64,000 bases of DNA, taken from Haemaphysalis longicornis (taxonomy: Eukaryota > Arthropoda > Arachnida > Ixodida > Ixodidae). Shown here piece by piece: positions 12,040-23,034 of this stretch (positions are counted from its first letter, which is position 1; every line of letters begins with the position of its first letter). The position numbers and the translations under genes were made by a program. The stretch is taken from contig JABSTR010001245.1 of NCBI GenBank assembly GCA_013339765.2, forward strand, positions 36,378 through 100,377, written 5' to 3'. The notes beneath the pieces were generated by a model that did not search any database, was not told the origin of the DNA, and saw nothing but the letters and a program-made list of their open reading frames with translations.

Positions 12040-12385
12040 AAGACTAATAGCGCTTTCCATTGGGCGAACAGGAGCACTTCTAACTGCACCCAAAGTGCTC
12101 TCGCGAGTTCTGGCGTCTTCCAGTGGTCGGGCAGGAGCAGGGGCGTTGTGTTTCATTGGTCGAGGAGGAGCACTTTTTTGGCGCCGAGAGCAGCCGAGAA
12201 CAGTTCTCGGTGCTCCGTCGCCAGCGGCGGAGTAACAGGGAACGCTGAGGAAGTCACATGACCTATTTTACGTCATTTCTGGTTTTATCAGTTTTATCCC
12301 CGGGTGGCGGAGGAAAAATGGCGGAGTCCAGCAGGCGATAGTCGCTCACGGCGTACGGCAGCAGCTAAGTGCGGCCGTCTGGACG
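12040..12385 (+). promoter_or_regulatory. Promoter-like segment with inverted CCAAT boxes, TCTCGCGAG and GTCACATGAC motifs
   Basis: Base composition turns GC/CpG-rich compared with the flanks. Three imperfect modules begin CATTGG or CAGTGG followed by GGAGCA (about 12058, 12121 and 12152); ATTGG is the reverse of the CCAAT (NF-Y) box. TCTCGCGAG occurs at about 12101 (a BANP-type promoter word) and GTCACATGAC at about 12254 (an E-box of the MITF/USF type). AAAAATGGCGG at 12313-12323 gives a 7-codon upstream ORF (12318-12341) ahead of the ATG at 12386. Assignments are by motif inspection only. Confidence 0.4.
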
Positions 12386-12586
12386 ATGCTGCTACTTTTA
12401 GATGATGAAAGCACCACAGATTCAAGCGCAAACTCATCATCGGACAGCAGCAGCAGCAGCGACGACGACGACGATTCGACATTGCATGAGTTTACGTTCG
12501 AGCACCTGTTCACCTCGCCGGAGCAGCGACCGAAGGTAGAGTCGTATCTGGAAAAGACGGCGAAAGCTGTTGTCGTTCGCAGCTAA
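12386..12586 (+). CDS. Short Ser/Asp-rich ORF, possible HARBI1-like N-terminus
   Basis: A 66-codon ORF starts at the second ATG below the promoter-like segment. Residues about 10-32 are a low-complexity Ser then Asp run (from AGC and GAC codon repeats), followed by FEHLFTSPEQRPKVESYLEKTAK. The 'RPKV..Y.E.TAK' pattern resembles the region just before the helix-turn-helix of HARBI1-like proteins, where a D-x-x-F-R-x-H-F-R motif is expected; here the frame ends in TAA instead. No splice donor with good consensus was seen before the stop. It could be a decayed transposase start, a short host protein, or noise. The family resemblance is from memory and weak. Confidence 0.35.
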   Translation: MLLLLDDESTTDSSANSSSDSSSSSDDDDDSTLHEFTFEHLFTSPEQRPKVESYLEKTAKAVVVRS

Positions 12587-12599
12587 TTTTTGGGAGATA

Positions 12600-13070
12600 C
12601 GATGGTGACCCTATCGTGGACATGAACATCCGCTCGGCTTCTTCATTCGTCGCCATGCGGAAGGCAGACACAAAACCACCGGAACGTATCTGGCAAAACT
12701 GGCGAGGAACAGCGTACGGACAACACGAGCGCGCGTAATGCTCCGGGAAGCGAGGGCGGGAAAAGTGGGGTCACATGGCTCTTGACATCACGCCCTCCCC
12801 CTCTTTTCACTGCTCCCGGAGCAGCGCGAATGTTTCATTCGCGGAACGAAAGCACACGTCCCCGTTACTCCGGTGTGCTGCTTTGGATGCTCGCTCCACT
12901 TGCTCCTGTTCTCCCAATGGAATTCGCCATAAGATAACCGCTCTTCTCCCATGGGACAATGACCTACGTTTTCTCCACACACGCAATGTTTTACGCTTGT
13001 GTTGTGTCTGATTTATATTTTACTGAAGAAAAATGTTGTATCAGAAGCAACTATATATTTAACATATCAT
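12600..13070. other. Anonymous DNA downstream of the short ORF
   Basis: No recognisable exon continuation was found in any frame. The DNA stays GC-rich to about 12950 and then becomes AT-rich. Confidence 0.4.
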
Positions 13071-13183
13071 GACTGTAACTTGAGCGCACAAGAAACCAGG
13101 ACTGAACAAAAAGACACGAAGACTGCGCTGGACTTCGTGTCTTTTTCGTTCAGTCCTCGTTTCTGTGCTATCAAGTTACAGTC
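13071..13183. repeat. 113-bp near-perfect inverted repeat (hairpin)
   Basis: Arms 13071-13121 and 13133-13183 are each 51 bp and pair with only a few mismatches or one-base indels around an 11-nt loop (ACTGCGCTGGA). The outer ends are GACTGTAACTTGA and TCAAGTTACAGTC. The inner arm has AAAAAGACACGAAG. The GCGCTG loop and ACACGAAG words recall the hairpin at 2280-2399 and the PLE terminal repeats, so a foldback remnant of a PLE end is possible. No target duplication was identified. Confidence 0.7.
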
Positions 13184-13189
13184 GAGAAT

Positions 13190-16100
13190 ACTCACCAACT
13201 ATCACGCCTTTCAGTCTTATTGTATTTAACATGGTCTATGTTGAATCTTTGGCCTCATACGAGACTGTCAGTATCGAAAAGTAAATAATAGAGCTGTTGA
13301 AAGTAGGAATTGAACAGCGGTGGGTAGGTGGCAACATATTTGCATTTTTGTGCAGCATCTTAGCGCTGTATGCTAACACAGGTTCATCTGATTTTACAAT
13401 GCACATCCTAATGGTTCGCAAAGTAAACGTTACTGGGTTTTCACATTCTTTCTATGTTCCTTTCATTCGCAAAGCTTTGTGCATGTAAGTCATAGTAGGA
13501 AGAATTATTTGATTGGTGGCGCGCAGTGCAAAAAAACAGAAAGTAGGAAAGGTTTGTGATGCCTTTTTTCGGCCTCTATTTGAGTATGGTCCTTAGCAAT
13601 GGGCTTCTTAAGGCTGCTCTATACGCTTAATCTGGATCTACGTAAGACCCACTTAGTAACTGGAGCTTTTTAGCCTATATTTGGAACAGTGTTAAAGATA
13701 TCCTGAAAACGTGGAACGGTGCATCACATATTTTTTAACTAATCTATCTGGATCATTTTCCAAATAAAAGCATACGGATTGCTGTTTCAATTAAAAGTGT
13801 AGTTTCAATTACTGGCACACTGATCCACGTAAAATCATTATGGATTTTTCCAGTGCGCCATTCCAGCTACTGTCAGATCTGCTATTTACATAAAAGAGCG
13901 CTCTTACAGACGTTGGGAAGCTGTCTATGGGACTTCACTTTTCCAACATTTCTTTTCCTGTCGGGTTGAACCGACGTCATATGCCCAACTGGCGATGCAT
14001 TGGTATAATGAAACCCGAAGCACCTTTATAACAGTCTTGATATATGGCCCGCCGTAATACCAACAACTGCAAAGGAGAAATCGCAGCAACAGTGGGGTCC
14101 CTCACACTTCCTAACAGTTGCCTATAGGAGCACCGTTCTATACAAACACTGCTCTGCGGTACCTGGAGCGCCACCCACAGGCTTTGGCTTCACCCGCCGA
14201 ATCCTGTTCTTGGTTATGGCTGCATGTACGAGAAACAAGATACATGCTTTAGAATACATACCAAACAACTGAACAGCACTGATACACTGAATTTGAAAAT
14301 ACGAAACAAATTTTATTCGCTGGTATTATTGCGTGCCTTTGAGATATGGATACATAACTGAGTCAACTTGCACAGCAAATGACCAGAATGCCGGAACAAA
14401 TAACAAAACTCCGGTCGAACAGGTATTTTCACATATTTACTTTTTCTCATAAACATAGGCAATAAAGTGGCAGTAAGTGAAACTGCATCACAAATAAATA
14501 CACTTGTACATCTACCGTGGCGCTTACCTAAAAAGCATTATGCAATAGCGTATATAAAATATGCTGGATTATCACATAAAATCAGGTAACTAAAGTCGGA
14601 AGTACCCATTGCGCTTTCAATACTATGTTAATGGATCACGGTTCAAAAAAATGCAGTTTGCTCTTAAAATGTAGGAAAAATCCCAAAATACAAGCCATAC
14701 ATGCTTGGACTATCACAAGACCTTCAACAGTTTTGTGCAAGGCAATTAGGAAAAAAATGAAGGAGCCAAAATTAACGATATAACATTTGCTCAGGAAAGC
14801 CTACCTAAAGCATGAGGCAATATACCACAATTAAAACATGCATATTAAAAACAGTACAGTTCCCCGATACGAGGCGTAACAGCAATATCAAGCAAACTGT
14901 AGCCAAAATAAACTTTACAGCCACCCTCAAAAAGCCTTCCACTTCAGCCTCGTTACGTCACCGACAATTTGTAGCTATTTGATATACCTCATCCAAAATG
15001 CTTATAAAAACCAGTGGGTATCATAAAAAATTTTACATACCAGATCTCTCGGACCATGTTACATATTTTAAAATTTAACAAGCAGCCTAACTCTACACAC
15101 GTCATTAATTCCAGCGCGAACATGTCAGCCTATCTTAAATAACTAATCAAGGCAGCGTTGAAACATACAGGTAAAGAGTTTTACCAAGCGAACATGGAAG
15201 CATTTTTTCCTGAGGTGAAAGTAACAGTTGTAGGCTATAGAAACCCTCCTATCTTCTTTACAGCAAACGCGTGACCAAAGCACTGCTTCTACCAAACAAA
15301 AAGCGCAACGTTGTCAAAAGTAAACACCTTTTGCAAGTCAAATACGCACATTTGGCATTCTTCCAGGGTTTGGGTATCAGTCTAGATAACGTACAAGAAT
15401 TGATCAGCCAAGCCGAAGTCGTATATGTAAATAAGCACTGTCGCTTTTGCATCCACTAGCAGCACTCCCCCTCCTTTCCCCCCCCCCCCCCTCAAAAAAA
15501 AAGTTCAGGAGTTTCACTCTAATATTAAAAAGGTTACAATGCAGTGCCATCAACTTCATTAACAGAGTTGTACCGAAGGCAGCCTGCGCTTTGTGGCGAT
15601 TATGAAAAGTTGTAAAAGAAGGCACGACTTCAGTGTTAAAATTGGCATGCCACTTGCACGTACCAATCATTGAAACCACGACATGGTTTTCAAAATAGGC
15701 TTCAACTTCTAAATCCCCAAGTAGAGCGTACTAGATCAAGTCTTTCAATAGAACTTCCAAATTAAATGACATTAGGCTACTGGTAAATGGCTCATAATTT
15801 TCACGAACTCTCTGCAGAATACCCAAGAACTCTCCAAAGGCACACACGTATCAGAATAATAAGATGAAATCAACGGCGAGGAGGAGGTCGACGACATCCT
15901 GAAGTGACAACTCAGAAGGCGAATCCATGACGTGTTTGTTGCAGACAGTATTTACGCTGTCATTCTCATCTCTCAAAATAACTGGGCCACTAGAAGACTT
16001 ACTACCCACCTGATGTTTCTGTAATGAACGAGCAACAAAATTTTGTTACACGATGACTTTAAATGAGCGAGTTGGTTAGGATACCCCTTCGAAAGCACTG

Positions 16101-17080
16101 CAATTGATTGAAATATCAGTGATTTGTTGGTTTCTTTTCTGGGAATGCTGTTAAAAGTGCCAGTGTGTACAAAAATAAGGAGCACAGACTGTCAGTGACG
16201 TTTCTATGATTCTGGAAAGTGTCGTGTTTTGTTGCCTTTTGGGCCGGAATATAAATAAGAGTTCTGATTGTTGAAACGTTTCGTTTATTATAGAAATAAT
16301 ATAGTCAACTTATAGCTTTATATTTTACGCTCCTTCCCGCTACAAAAAAATGTTCTGTGTACTCTACTGCGCGCTTTCTATAGGGCTGTTTGAGGCTTGC
16401 CTAATTTAAGTTACAGGTACGAGATGCTTAAGCTACGAACACTCATAAAACACATTTAAAATTTGTATTCACCTAATGCTACTACCGGAAAAAATAAATG
16501 GCTGGTCACAGGAAATTATAAATATCGCACAGTGGGAGAAAATGTGTTTTATGGAGGTACAACCTTCTCAACAATTTTCTTGTCAATATGTATGCCCTCC
16601 ATGGTGCCGAACTGGTAAGAGACAAAGCGTAAGCTGACTACTGCTGAATTACGCTGTTGCACAATTTTCTGAATCACACCTATATTATATCTTATTGCAG
16701 GCATCAGTTTTCGTGTTCCAAATGATTTATTTCAAAAAAGGGATTTCCTTATTTAGCCACTTACAGTAGTCAAACGCTTGAACTTGTGATGCTCCACCTG
16801 TATTTGCGAGTATTATTGGTAGTACCAGAGTATGAAAAGCAGAAAATTTCGATCTTACGTTTTCACGGAATTATTGGAGAAGCAACCGCATTGGGCATGT
16901 CCGCGGTGCCGTAATATCACAGCAGCAACTCTCAATGTGTACAGGCCTGTTGCAAAACCTGAATTGAAAATAATGGTCTTTTTCTCCATACGTTGCAGCA
17001 ACAGAAACAGGCTGGTTGTGAACGTAATTCTCAATGTTAGAGGTGACAATAAAATTTTAACAGTGAGATTTTGCTACTAT
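13190..17080. other. Anonymous AT-rich DNA, no gene seen
   Basis: Only short unsupported ORFs occur. A C14 tract followed by A9 lies at about 15478-15501. No domain, tRNA or terminal repeat structure was recognised. Confidence 0.45.
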
Positions 17081-17084
17081 GAAC

Positions 17085-18415
17085 GCTACCACAAATTGAG
17101 TACCACAAAAATAAAATGCAACTTCATGTGCAAATTCATGCGCCTTCCCAATACCGCTGCAACGTCTTCATGTGAGGGCCCAGTTTCTCCCCCGCGGCCA
17201 ACGACGGCAGGAACCACTGCGGACACGGTGACCCGTATCGCCCGATGCGAGACAGAAGCTATGACTGCGGTCACCACCCAACACTCCATCGCTGACGTCC
17301 ACATGCCGACACTCTCATAAATACAAGCAGTTTTGCGCGACCAAATTGCCGGCGTGGGCTTGCAGCCAGCCTGCCACATCAGCCATCCTGTCGGTTGGCA
17401 ATTTCCCTCCGACGCCACTTCCTGCAATCAATATGGGCCAGCTGAGTCGTCCCCGACCTCTTTCCGCCAAGAGTGTTAGCCACGGTCTTACGGGATCCCG
17501 GCGCAATGGAGAACACCCGATGACCGGCCCATAAGCTTTACCTGCAGGCGTGCTGGTCACATTGCCCGGTATTGCCCGAGCCGCTGGTCTTCTATTGCTC
17601 CCAAGAGTTACAACGACCGTGCCCCGCATTCTCCGAAGACCCGCTCGTCTACATGCTACCAGCAACGCAATGCCGTCGATGCCGTCGACTCAGCCCAATG
17701 ACTTGGCCGTTCCCCGTCACCCCAGCGCCGACAGTCTCGCTGTCCGCAGCCCCGGCACTCTACCTTGCTTACCAGCTACGGACGCCTCGACTCGGAAAGC
17801 TAGCGAGTGCAGCTCCCAGAGGTGATGCTGCATTCTCGACCCCGACTGAAAATCCTCTCTTGATGCTGCCGACGAGGGACAATTTGCTCGACGTAAAAGT
17901 TGATGGCGTGCCTGTTCGGACATTCATCGATGCAGGGGCGCATCGTAATGAGTGCTGATCTACGTTCCCGCTTGCGAAAACTACTCACACCTGCCCTTTC
18001 GCGTGTTCAAGTTGCCGACGGAGGTACACCGCCGATCGCTGGTGTGTGCACCTGTCTCGTCACCATCACCCGCCACGATATCCCTGTTCTTTTCTCTGTT
18101 TTGGACAAATGTCCTCACGACGGGATCCTTGGCCGCGATTTCTTGACAGAGCATGCAGCACTCATCGCTGCTCTACAGGCCTTCTTCGTCTTCAGTTGCC
18201 GACTACAGCCGATTCCTCCTCGCCGAGCCTGTGCTCGTCCAAACACATTCGCTTGCCGTGTCAAGCCGCCACTTATGTTCCTCTCACTACGCCTATCGCC
18301 ATTCCTGACGGCGACTACCTTGCTACTCCCCTCGTGGACATTGCATTGACGCGAAATGTTGCACTGCCCCACAGTGTGGTCATCATCAAACAGAACCGCT
18401 TTTGTGCCTAACGCA
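17085..18415 (+). pseudogene. Ty3/gypsy-type gag end and retropepsin, degenerate
   Basis: Successive plus-strand frames carry the end of gag (VTRI.R.E.EAM..VTT near 17220-17285, IQAVLRDQIAGVGL near 17321-17362), a zinc knuckle at 17531-17577 read as FTCRRAGHIARYC in which the first Cys is Ser, and an aspartic protease: DVKVDGVPVRTFIDAGA (17887-17940, the D-[ST]-G-A flap with Asp-Ala-Gly) then, after a frameshift, VMSADLRSRLRK and ILGRDFLTEHAAL (to about 18170). A pol stretch VPLTTPIAIPDGDYL...ALPHSVV continues to about 18410. There are internal stops (one in gag near 17319, another near 17477) and at least one frameshift. No LTRs were found, and the fragment stops where a LINE begins. Confidence 0.75.
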
Positions 18416-18419
18416 AGAT

Positions 18420-20113
18420 TACTCTCAAGTAGAAGATAATCTCGTTCACGCATTCTTCCCTCATGCTGTAAAGGATCCATCGGTTCTCCCGGACCTTCCC
18501 GTTATTGACGTTATCGATCCCCTTCCAGAGCTAGATTCTCTCTTCACTATGGGAGAGCTTCAGACAGCCATCTCACAAGGCCGTTCAAAATCAGCACCAG
18601 GGCATGATCATGTCAAATGGCAGGATCTACGAAATCTTTCCCCGCACGCCCTGGACGTTCTACTTAACCTTGTGAACGATCATTGGACTTCAGGAACGGT
18701 CCCTGACCATCTTAAAATTACCATCATTCATCCAATACCGAAGCCTGGTAAGGACCCAAATACCCCCCAGAACTTGCGCCCAGTAGCATTAACTCCGGTC
18801 CTACGTAAACTGATCGAGAGAATGATAAACAATAGACTAATGCACCACCTTGAGTGCTCAGGATGGTTCCACCCCCTCTCACAGGCTTCCGACCCCATCT
18901 GAGCACTCATGACTACCTATGGCTACTACGTCGCGTCATTAACAGAACTGCTCGCAAGGATTTGCCAGATTATGTGATTGCACTCGACATTCACAAAGCT
19001 TTCGATAATGTTAGTCAATCGGGCATATTGCAAGAATTGGCTAGTGCGTTCCCCAGTCGAAACGCTCAAAATTGGGTACGAAATTTCCTTCAGCATCGAC
19101 CCATTCGACTAAATGCTTCCATACACCAGCCGACCACTTTATATTTAGATCGCGGTGTTCCACACGGCTCCATCTTAGCTCCAATTTTGTTTAACCTAGC
19201 CATGAATCGGGTGGCACGAACACTTGAACAAGACACTGCTGCTCGGTTTGCCTTTTATGCGGACGACGTAGTGGTCTGGACAGAAGCTAAAGACTATCCC
19301 TCTAAAGATCCCATGCAAACGGAACTGCAGGCTGCCGTATTGAGCCTTGCACGCTCCCTTTCCCAGTTTCAACTACGGCTATCACCCACTAAAACAGAGC
19401 TACTCAGCGTTGACGGCAAAAATCACACAAATTCAGATCAAATCATTTCCATCCAGATCGGGGATACGCAGCTGGATTCTCATAACGGCACCAGTCGTCT
19501 CTTCGGCCTTCCCATGAGCAGTTGCAATAGCCCCCGTAAAAGGATCCTTCATCTGTAAGCCACTTGGCGCAACACCTTGCACGCCATCCTCCGCCTCTCC
19601 AATAAGTTTGGTGGTGCCCGTCAGCAGGCATGTACAGTCATCAAAAGTGTTAACAATAACGAAGAAGCGGGTACCAGCCTATGCATGGAACGGCAGATTA
19701 CGATAGCACCGGCGTATCTCAGGCGGCTGATAATTGCTGCTCCCCAGGCTTGCTTTCCGCGCTCGGCAGCTCCTGAGCATGCGCAAAACCTCGCTGAATA
19801 CGCAGGGCGCTATAGCAAGCTGCCTCTCTGTGCGTACGCTGGCACCTCGTTCTTTGTTGTTGTTAACACTTTTGATGACTGTACAATGCTTGGCCGTGCA
19901 ATAGCACACGGGCGCCTCACTTACGGCTTTCCAGTATATGATCTTCGCCCAGCTCACGTAAAGGATCTCCATATATTAAATCGGCACCTTCTCCGTACAA
20001 TTAGTGGTCTTCCTCAATTCACCCCCGTAGAGATTCTTCACCAAAAATTGTACCCCTTCCCTCCCTTGATACCCTCTCGAAGAGACCAAGCTACGTCTCA
20101 AGGAACATCTTGA
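18420..20113 (+). pseudogene. LINE reverse transcriptase domain, frameshifted
   Basis: The first frame (to 18902) has SAPGHDHVKWQDL, IPKPGKD and LRPVALTPVLRKLIERMINNRL, the usual RT motifs 0-2. It shifts near 18875-18890 into a second frame (18854-19558) with GFRPHLSTHD, ALDIHKAFD (motif A, first catalytic Asp), GVPHGSILAPILFN (motif B) and FYADDVVVW (motif C, YADD). A third frame (19577-20113) carries the thumb/connection, including LTYGFPVYDLRPAHVKDLHILNRHLLRTISGLP. Polymerase for target-primed insertion in the intact family. Broken by at least two frameshifts and one MITE. Confidence 0.88.
19635..19881. mobile_element. 247-bp foldback MITE with TA duplication (Tc1/mariner-like ends)
   Basis: The ends are CAGTCATCAAAAGTGTTAACAA and its complement, flanked by TA at 19633-19634 and 19882-19883. 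Removing the element plus one TA rejoins LINE codons as RQQACTMLGRA. The arms are long and imperfect (similarity continues for about 110 bp per side), giving a foldback structure. TA duplication and a CAGT terminus are typical of Tc1/mariner-derived MITEs. Element plus TA is 249 bp, a multiple of three, and the LINE frame stays open across it. Confidence 0.85.
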
Positions 20114-20239
20114 GCAGCCCCCCCAAGGCAAGGCTATCGGATCAAGGGACTATATGTACAGTAAATTCCACCCCAGTTGTTACCCATTGTCCCTCCCGCC
20201 CTGGGAGCGCCCTGCGATTGGCATCCCTCGGCGTCGCCC

Positions 20240-21060
20240 TATACCTCGGCGGCAGGTGAGAGCACGCGAGTTATACGTTCGCACTATCCAGAACGACAAG
20301 ATGGAGAACGAAGTCGACATCTTCACGGACGCCGCCCTGCGCGGCAATGAGGCTGCGTTGCATGGACATCTTCGGACGCCCCTTGCTAAATGGTTCCCGG
20401 AAGATCTCCAATACATATGGCCTAGCTGAAGAAGCTGAACTTATGGGTGTCCGGGGGGCTGTCCATTCCATCCGCGACAATTGTGACTCACTCTCATCCC
20501 GGAAATTTCGCATCATTACAGATTCTCACGTCGCCCTTAAAGAATTGAACCAAAGATTTTCACCTAATTATACGGCCACGAATATACTACATGCCATCCG
20601 AGACCTTCAACTGGAAGGCATCACCATCCGCATCGTCTGGTCCCCGGGATGCACGCCTGGGGCACATGGCAACCACGCGGCTCACACCGCCGCCCGGGAG
20701 AGACTTGACACACCTCCAGTGGTTTCCAGTGCCCCATTGCAACACCTACCACGACCAGACTGGCAACTTCATCTGCGGAAATTCAAGGCAGAGACTCGCA
20801 AGAGGCTTCAAGATACCACCCCGGTGGGTGTGCTGGGCCCGCTCAAGACGCTCACACGCTCGGGCGAGGTGGTAGCTAATAAGATTTACGCTAAGACGGC
20901 CCTAACACCTCATGTACTACATAAATGGACCCACGGAGCCAGCTCGCACATCTAACGCTGCCCGTATTGTGACGAGAAGTGTATCCCTAACCTGTACCAT
21001 TTGATATGGCACTGTGAGCACTTCAAGACCGATCGCGAGCCACTATTGGACCTCGGTTCC
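20240..21060 (+). pseudogene. LINE RNase H domain and zinc tail, frameshifted
   Basis: Frame one (to 20429) has VDIFTDAALRGN, the first RNase H Asp. It shifts near 20400 into the frame 20347-20955 with GLAEEAELMGV (Glu motif), RIITDSHVALKEL (second Asp motif) and IVWSPGCTPGAHGNHAAHTAAR, in which the usual His of WxPxH is replaced by Cys-Thr. After a stop at 20953 the same region encodes RCPYCDEKCIPNLYHLIWHCEHF, a CCHC-type tail. The altered motif and the breaks indicate loss of activity. Confidence 0.8.
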
Positions 21061-21099
21061 CCACCCGGAGATGAAGAAGCGCACCTGCAACGCGTTCGA

Positions 21100-22215
21100 G
21101 TGTGCGTGTGTGATAACCAGTGTGCGTGTGTGATCCCGGCTGTAAGCGTGAGATCTGGTGTAGTGTCACGCTGAACACTAGTGCCTATTCTAGTGGCCGT
21201 GTATGGGTCGGATTCAGTTGTGAGGTGGCAGTTTTGAATTTGTTCCCACAGCAGTCTGCCCTTTTTTGTAGTGTACGAGTATCCCCAGGCAGTATGGGGG
21301 GCATTGAAGTCACCTACTACAATTATTCGATTACCGTTTGCTTTCCTTTTAACTGCTGGAAAAAGAGAACCGAATCTGTGATGATGGGCTCGCGGGCTAC
21401 TGTATATATTTAGGATGAAATAACTGGGATCTGTCTTGCAGCGGGGAAATATCTGGGATCCCAAGTTCATCGACCTGGATAAACTCTGCCGTAAGATAAC
21501 GTTGCACAAGCATGGCTGTAGGGGATGATTTAGAGCCCTGAAGGCCTTTATAGCCGGGCAATTTAACTTCTGTCCCCGCTTCTTGTATAGCGATTATGTC
21601 GGGAGCTCTAGTTTGGAGGCATCTCGCTTGCGCTTGTATCCCCGGCAGTTCCACTGCCACACACGTAGCGTATTATTGCCTTTGGTTTGGGTCATGCGTT
21701 AAATCAAACATGGGTTGTGGTATTGCTTGAGGGGCTACCGAGGCGCCCAAGGCTGTTGCCAGGTCCGCGATGGTTTTGTGCAATTCAACACGTATCGACT
21801 CTATCGTGGCCTGCATGGTGGCCTGGTTCGTCAGATGTGTCTGATGAAGGTGAATGTATTCGGCCTTTTGCTCGGCTAGAGCGCTTTGACATGCTCTTTC
21901 AACCGCGACCAGTCTGTCCTCTGTGGGCTCTGGTCGCTCGTCCTACGGCACTGCTGTCTGAATGGCGCTACGTTTGGGAGGAGGGTAGGATGGCTGGGAA
22001 GCGAGAGTAGGGGAGGGTTCCGATGACTGATGCGTAGCTTGCTTAAGAGCCTTGTTCTGCTGTCTAAGTTTTGCGTTTTCTTGGCGTAGCTGGGACAGCT
22101 CTCTACGTATAGTTTGCAGCTCTCGCAAGAAGGAGTCTGGGACTATTGGGATTGGGGAAGAAGTGGGTGTTTGCAGCGAGCAGTTTGAGGAGGAGCATGG
22201 GAAGCTCACCTTGGC
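21100..22215 (-). mobile_element. LINE ORF1 end and APE-type endonuclease, minus strand
   Basis: Minus-strand fragment of an I-type LINE whose ORF1 C-terminus has a coiled coil (RELQTIRRELSQLRQENAK then QQNKALKQ, near 22030-22130), ending at a TAA at 21673-21675. ORF2 begins at an ATG at 21693-21695, overlapping ORF1 by 23 nt, with the endonuclease start VWQWNCRGYKRKR. Endonuclease motifs continue: PDIIAIQEAGTE (21570-21610), then, after frameshifts, IIVVGDFNAPHTAWGY (about 21260-21320) and TTPDLTLTAG (about 21130-21165). The RT is absent; the LINE on the other side is in opposite orientation, so this is a separate insertion. Confidence 0.82.
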
Positions 22216-22880
22216 TGTTTGGTTTGTTGAAGTGCTGAGAAATTCCTTTGCGATGAATAACGGTTGTGCCATCGGTTATGATTTGGGATACTGGTATTTT
22301 TTTCTCGGTTATGTATTTCCAAAACTTGCTAGGATCCCATTTCATAAAGCTTGGTAGTGATGTACTAAAGTACCAATTTTTGGTGCTTTCATTCGCATTT
22401 TCTAATCAGTCCTATAGGGGCCCACTTCTTTTTTATTCTTGATTTTCCGCTGCAAGTGAATCATGTCACGTTTCATGCGCGGTGTGTGTTTGTAAACCTT
22501 TTGGCGTTTCTCGGAATTACATTTAGCTGCGCAGAAATGACAAATTGTCTTGAAACGGTTCCAATGTGAGCAAGTGTCACTGTCACTGTCACACGATTTG
22601 TCGAGGCAGGATTCCTGATCATTTATTATACACGCGTCATTAGCCCGAGAGTTGTCTTTGAAGGTACGTATGTCTCATTTTTTATGAGTGAGGGGAGAAA
22701 GGGCGTGCTAATACTAACAAGCCGGTGGTCAGAAAGGCCTTGCTCAACTGTTGCGCTGGGTTCAAAAAAAGCACGGGGACAAATTCGCCCCAATCCACCC
22801 TGTGAATGTGGTTGAAAAACAAAGCTGTAAACGGCACCCACAACCATTAGCCATGCGACGTCACTTAAATTCACTCACGT
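22216..22880 (-). mobile_element. CR1-like LINE fragment (end of endonuclease to pre-RT)
   Basis: Three minus-strand pieces occur in the order of a CR1-like ORF2: EQGLSDHRLVSIST near 22710-22755 (the SDH end of an APE-type endonuclease), KRQKVYKHTPRMKRDMIHLQR near 22440-22510 (basic linker), and WDPSKFWKYITEKK...RKGISQHFN near 22225-22345 (conserved pre-RT segment). Frames are broken and the RT palm is missing. The junction with the I-type ORF1 is at about 22215. Confidence 0.7.
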
Positions 22881-23034
22881 CACTCTGCAAATAGTGAAAC
22901 CAGAGAGAACTGGAATGCAGTCAACCACACCCTTTATTATTTCAAAGAGATATTCTTGGTAAGGATAAATCAATGCATGATGCATGAACTGTGCTTGGTT
23001 GAGTTGTATTGGTGTAGCACGTAAGTGGAAACTC

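Larger units (their letters stand above)
18415..21095 (+). mobile_element. RNase H-bearing LINE (I-type), 5'-truncated, plus strand
   Basis: An ORF2 lacking its endonuclease starts inside the N-terminal RT region and runs through RT, RNase H and a CPYC...H...C zinc tail (about 20958-21020). It abuts the gypsy fragment at about 18415 and meets the minus-strand LINE at about 21100, where a GTGTGCGTGTGTGA tract occurs twice. It is interrupted by a 247-bp MITE at 19635-19881. The 18415 and 21095 boundaries are estimates. Confidence 0.85.
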
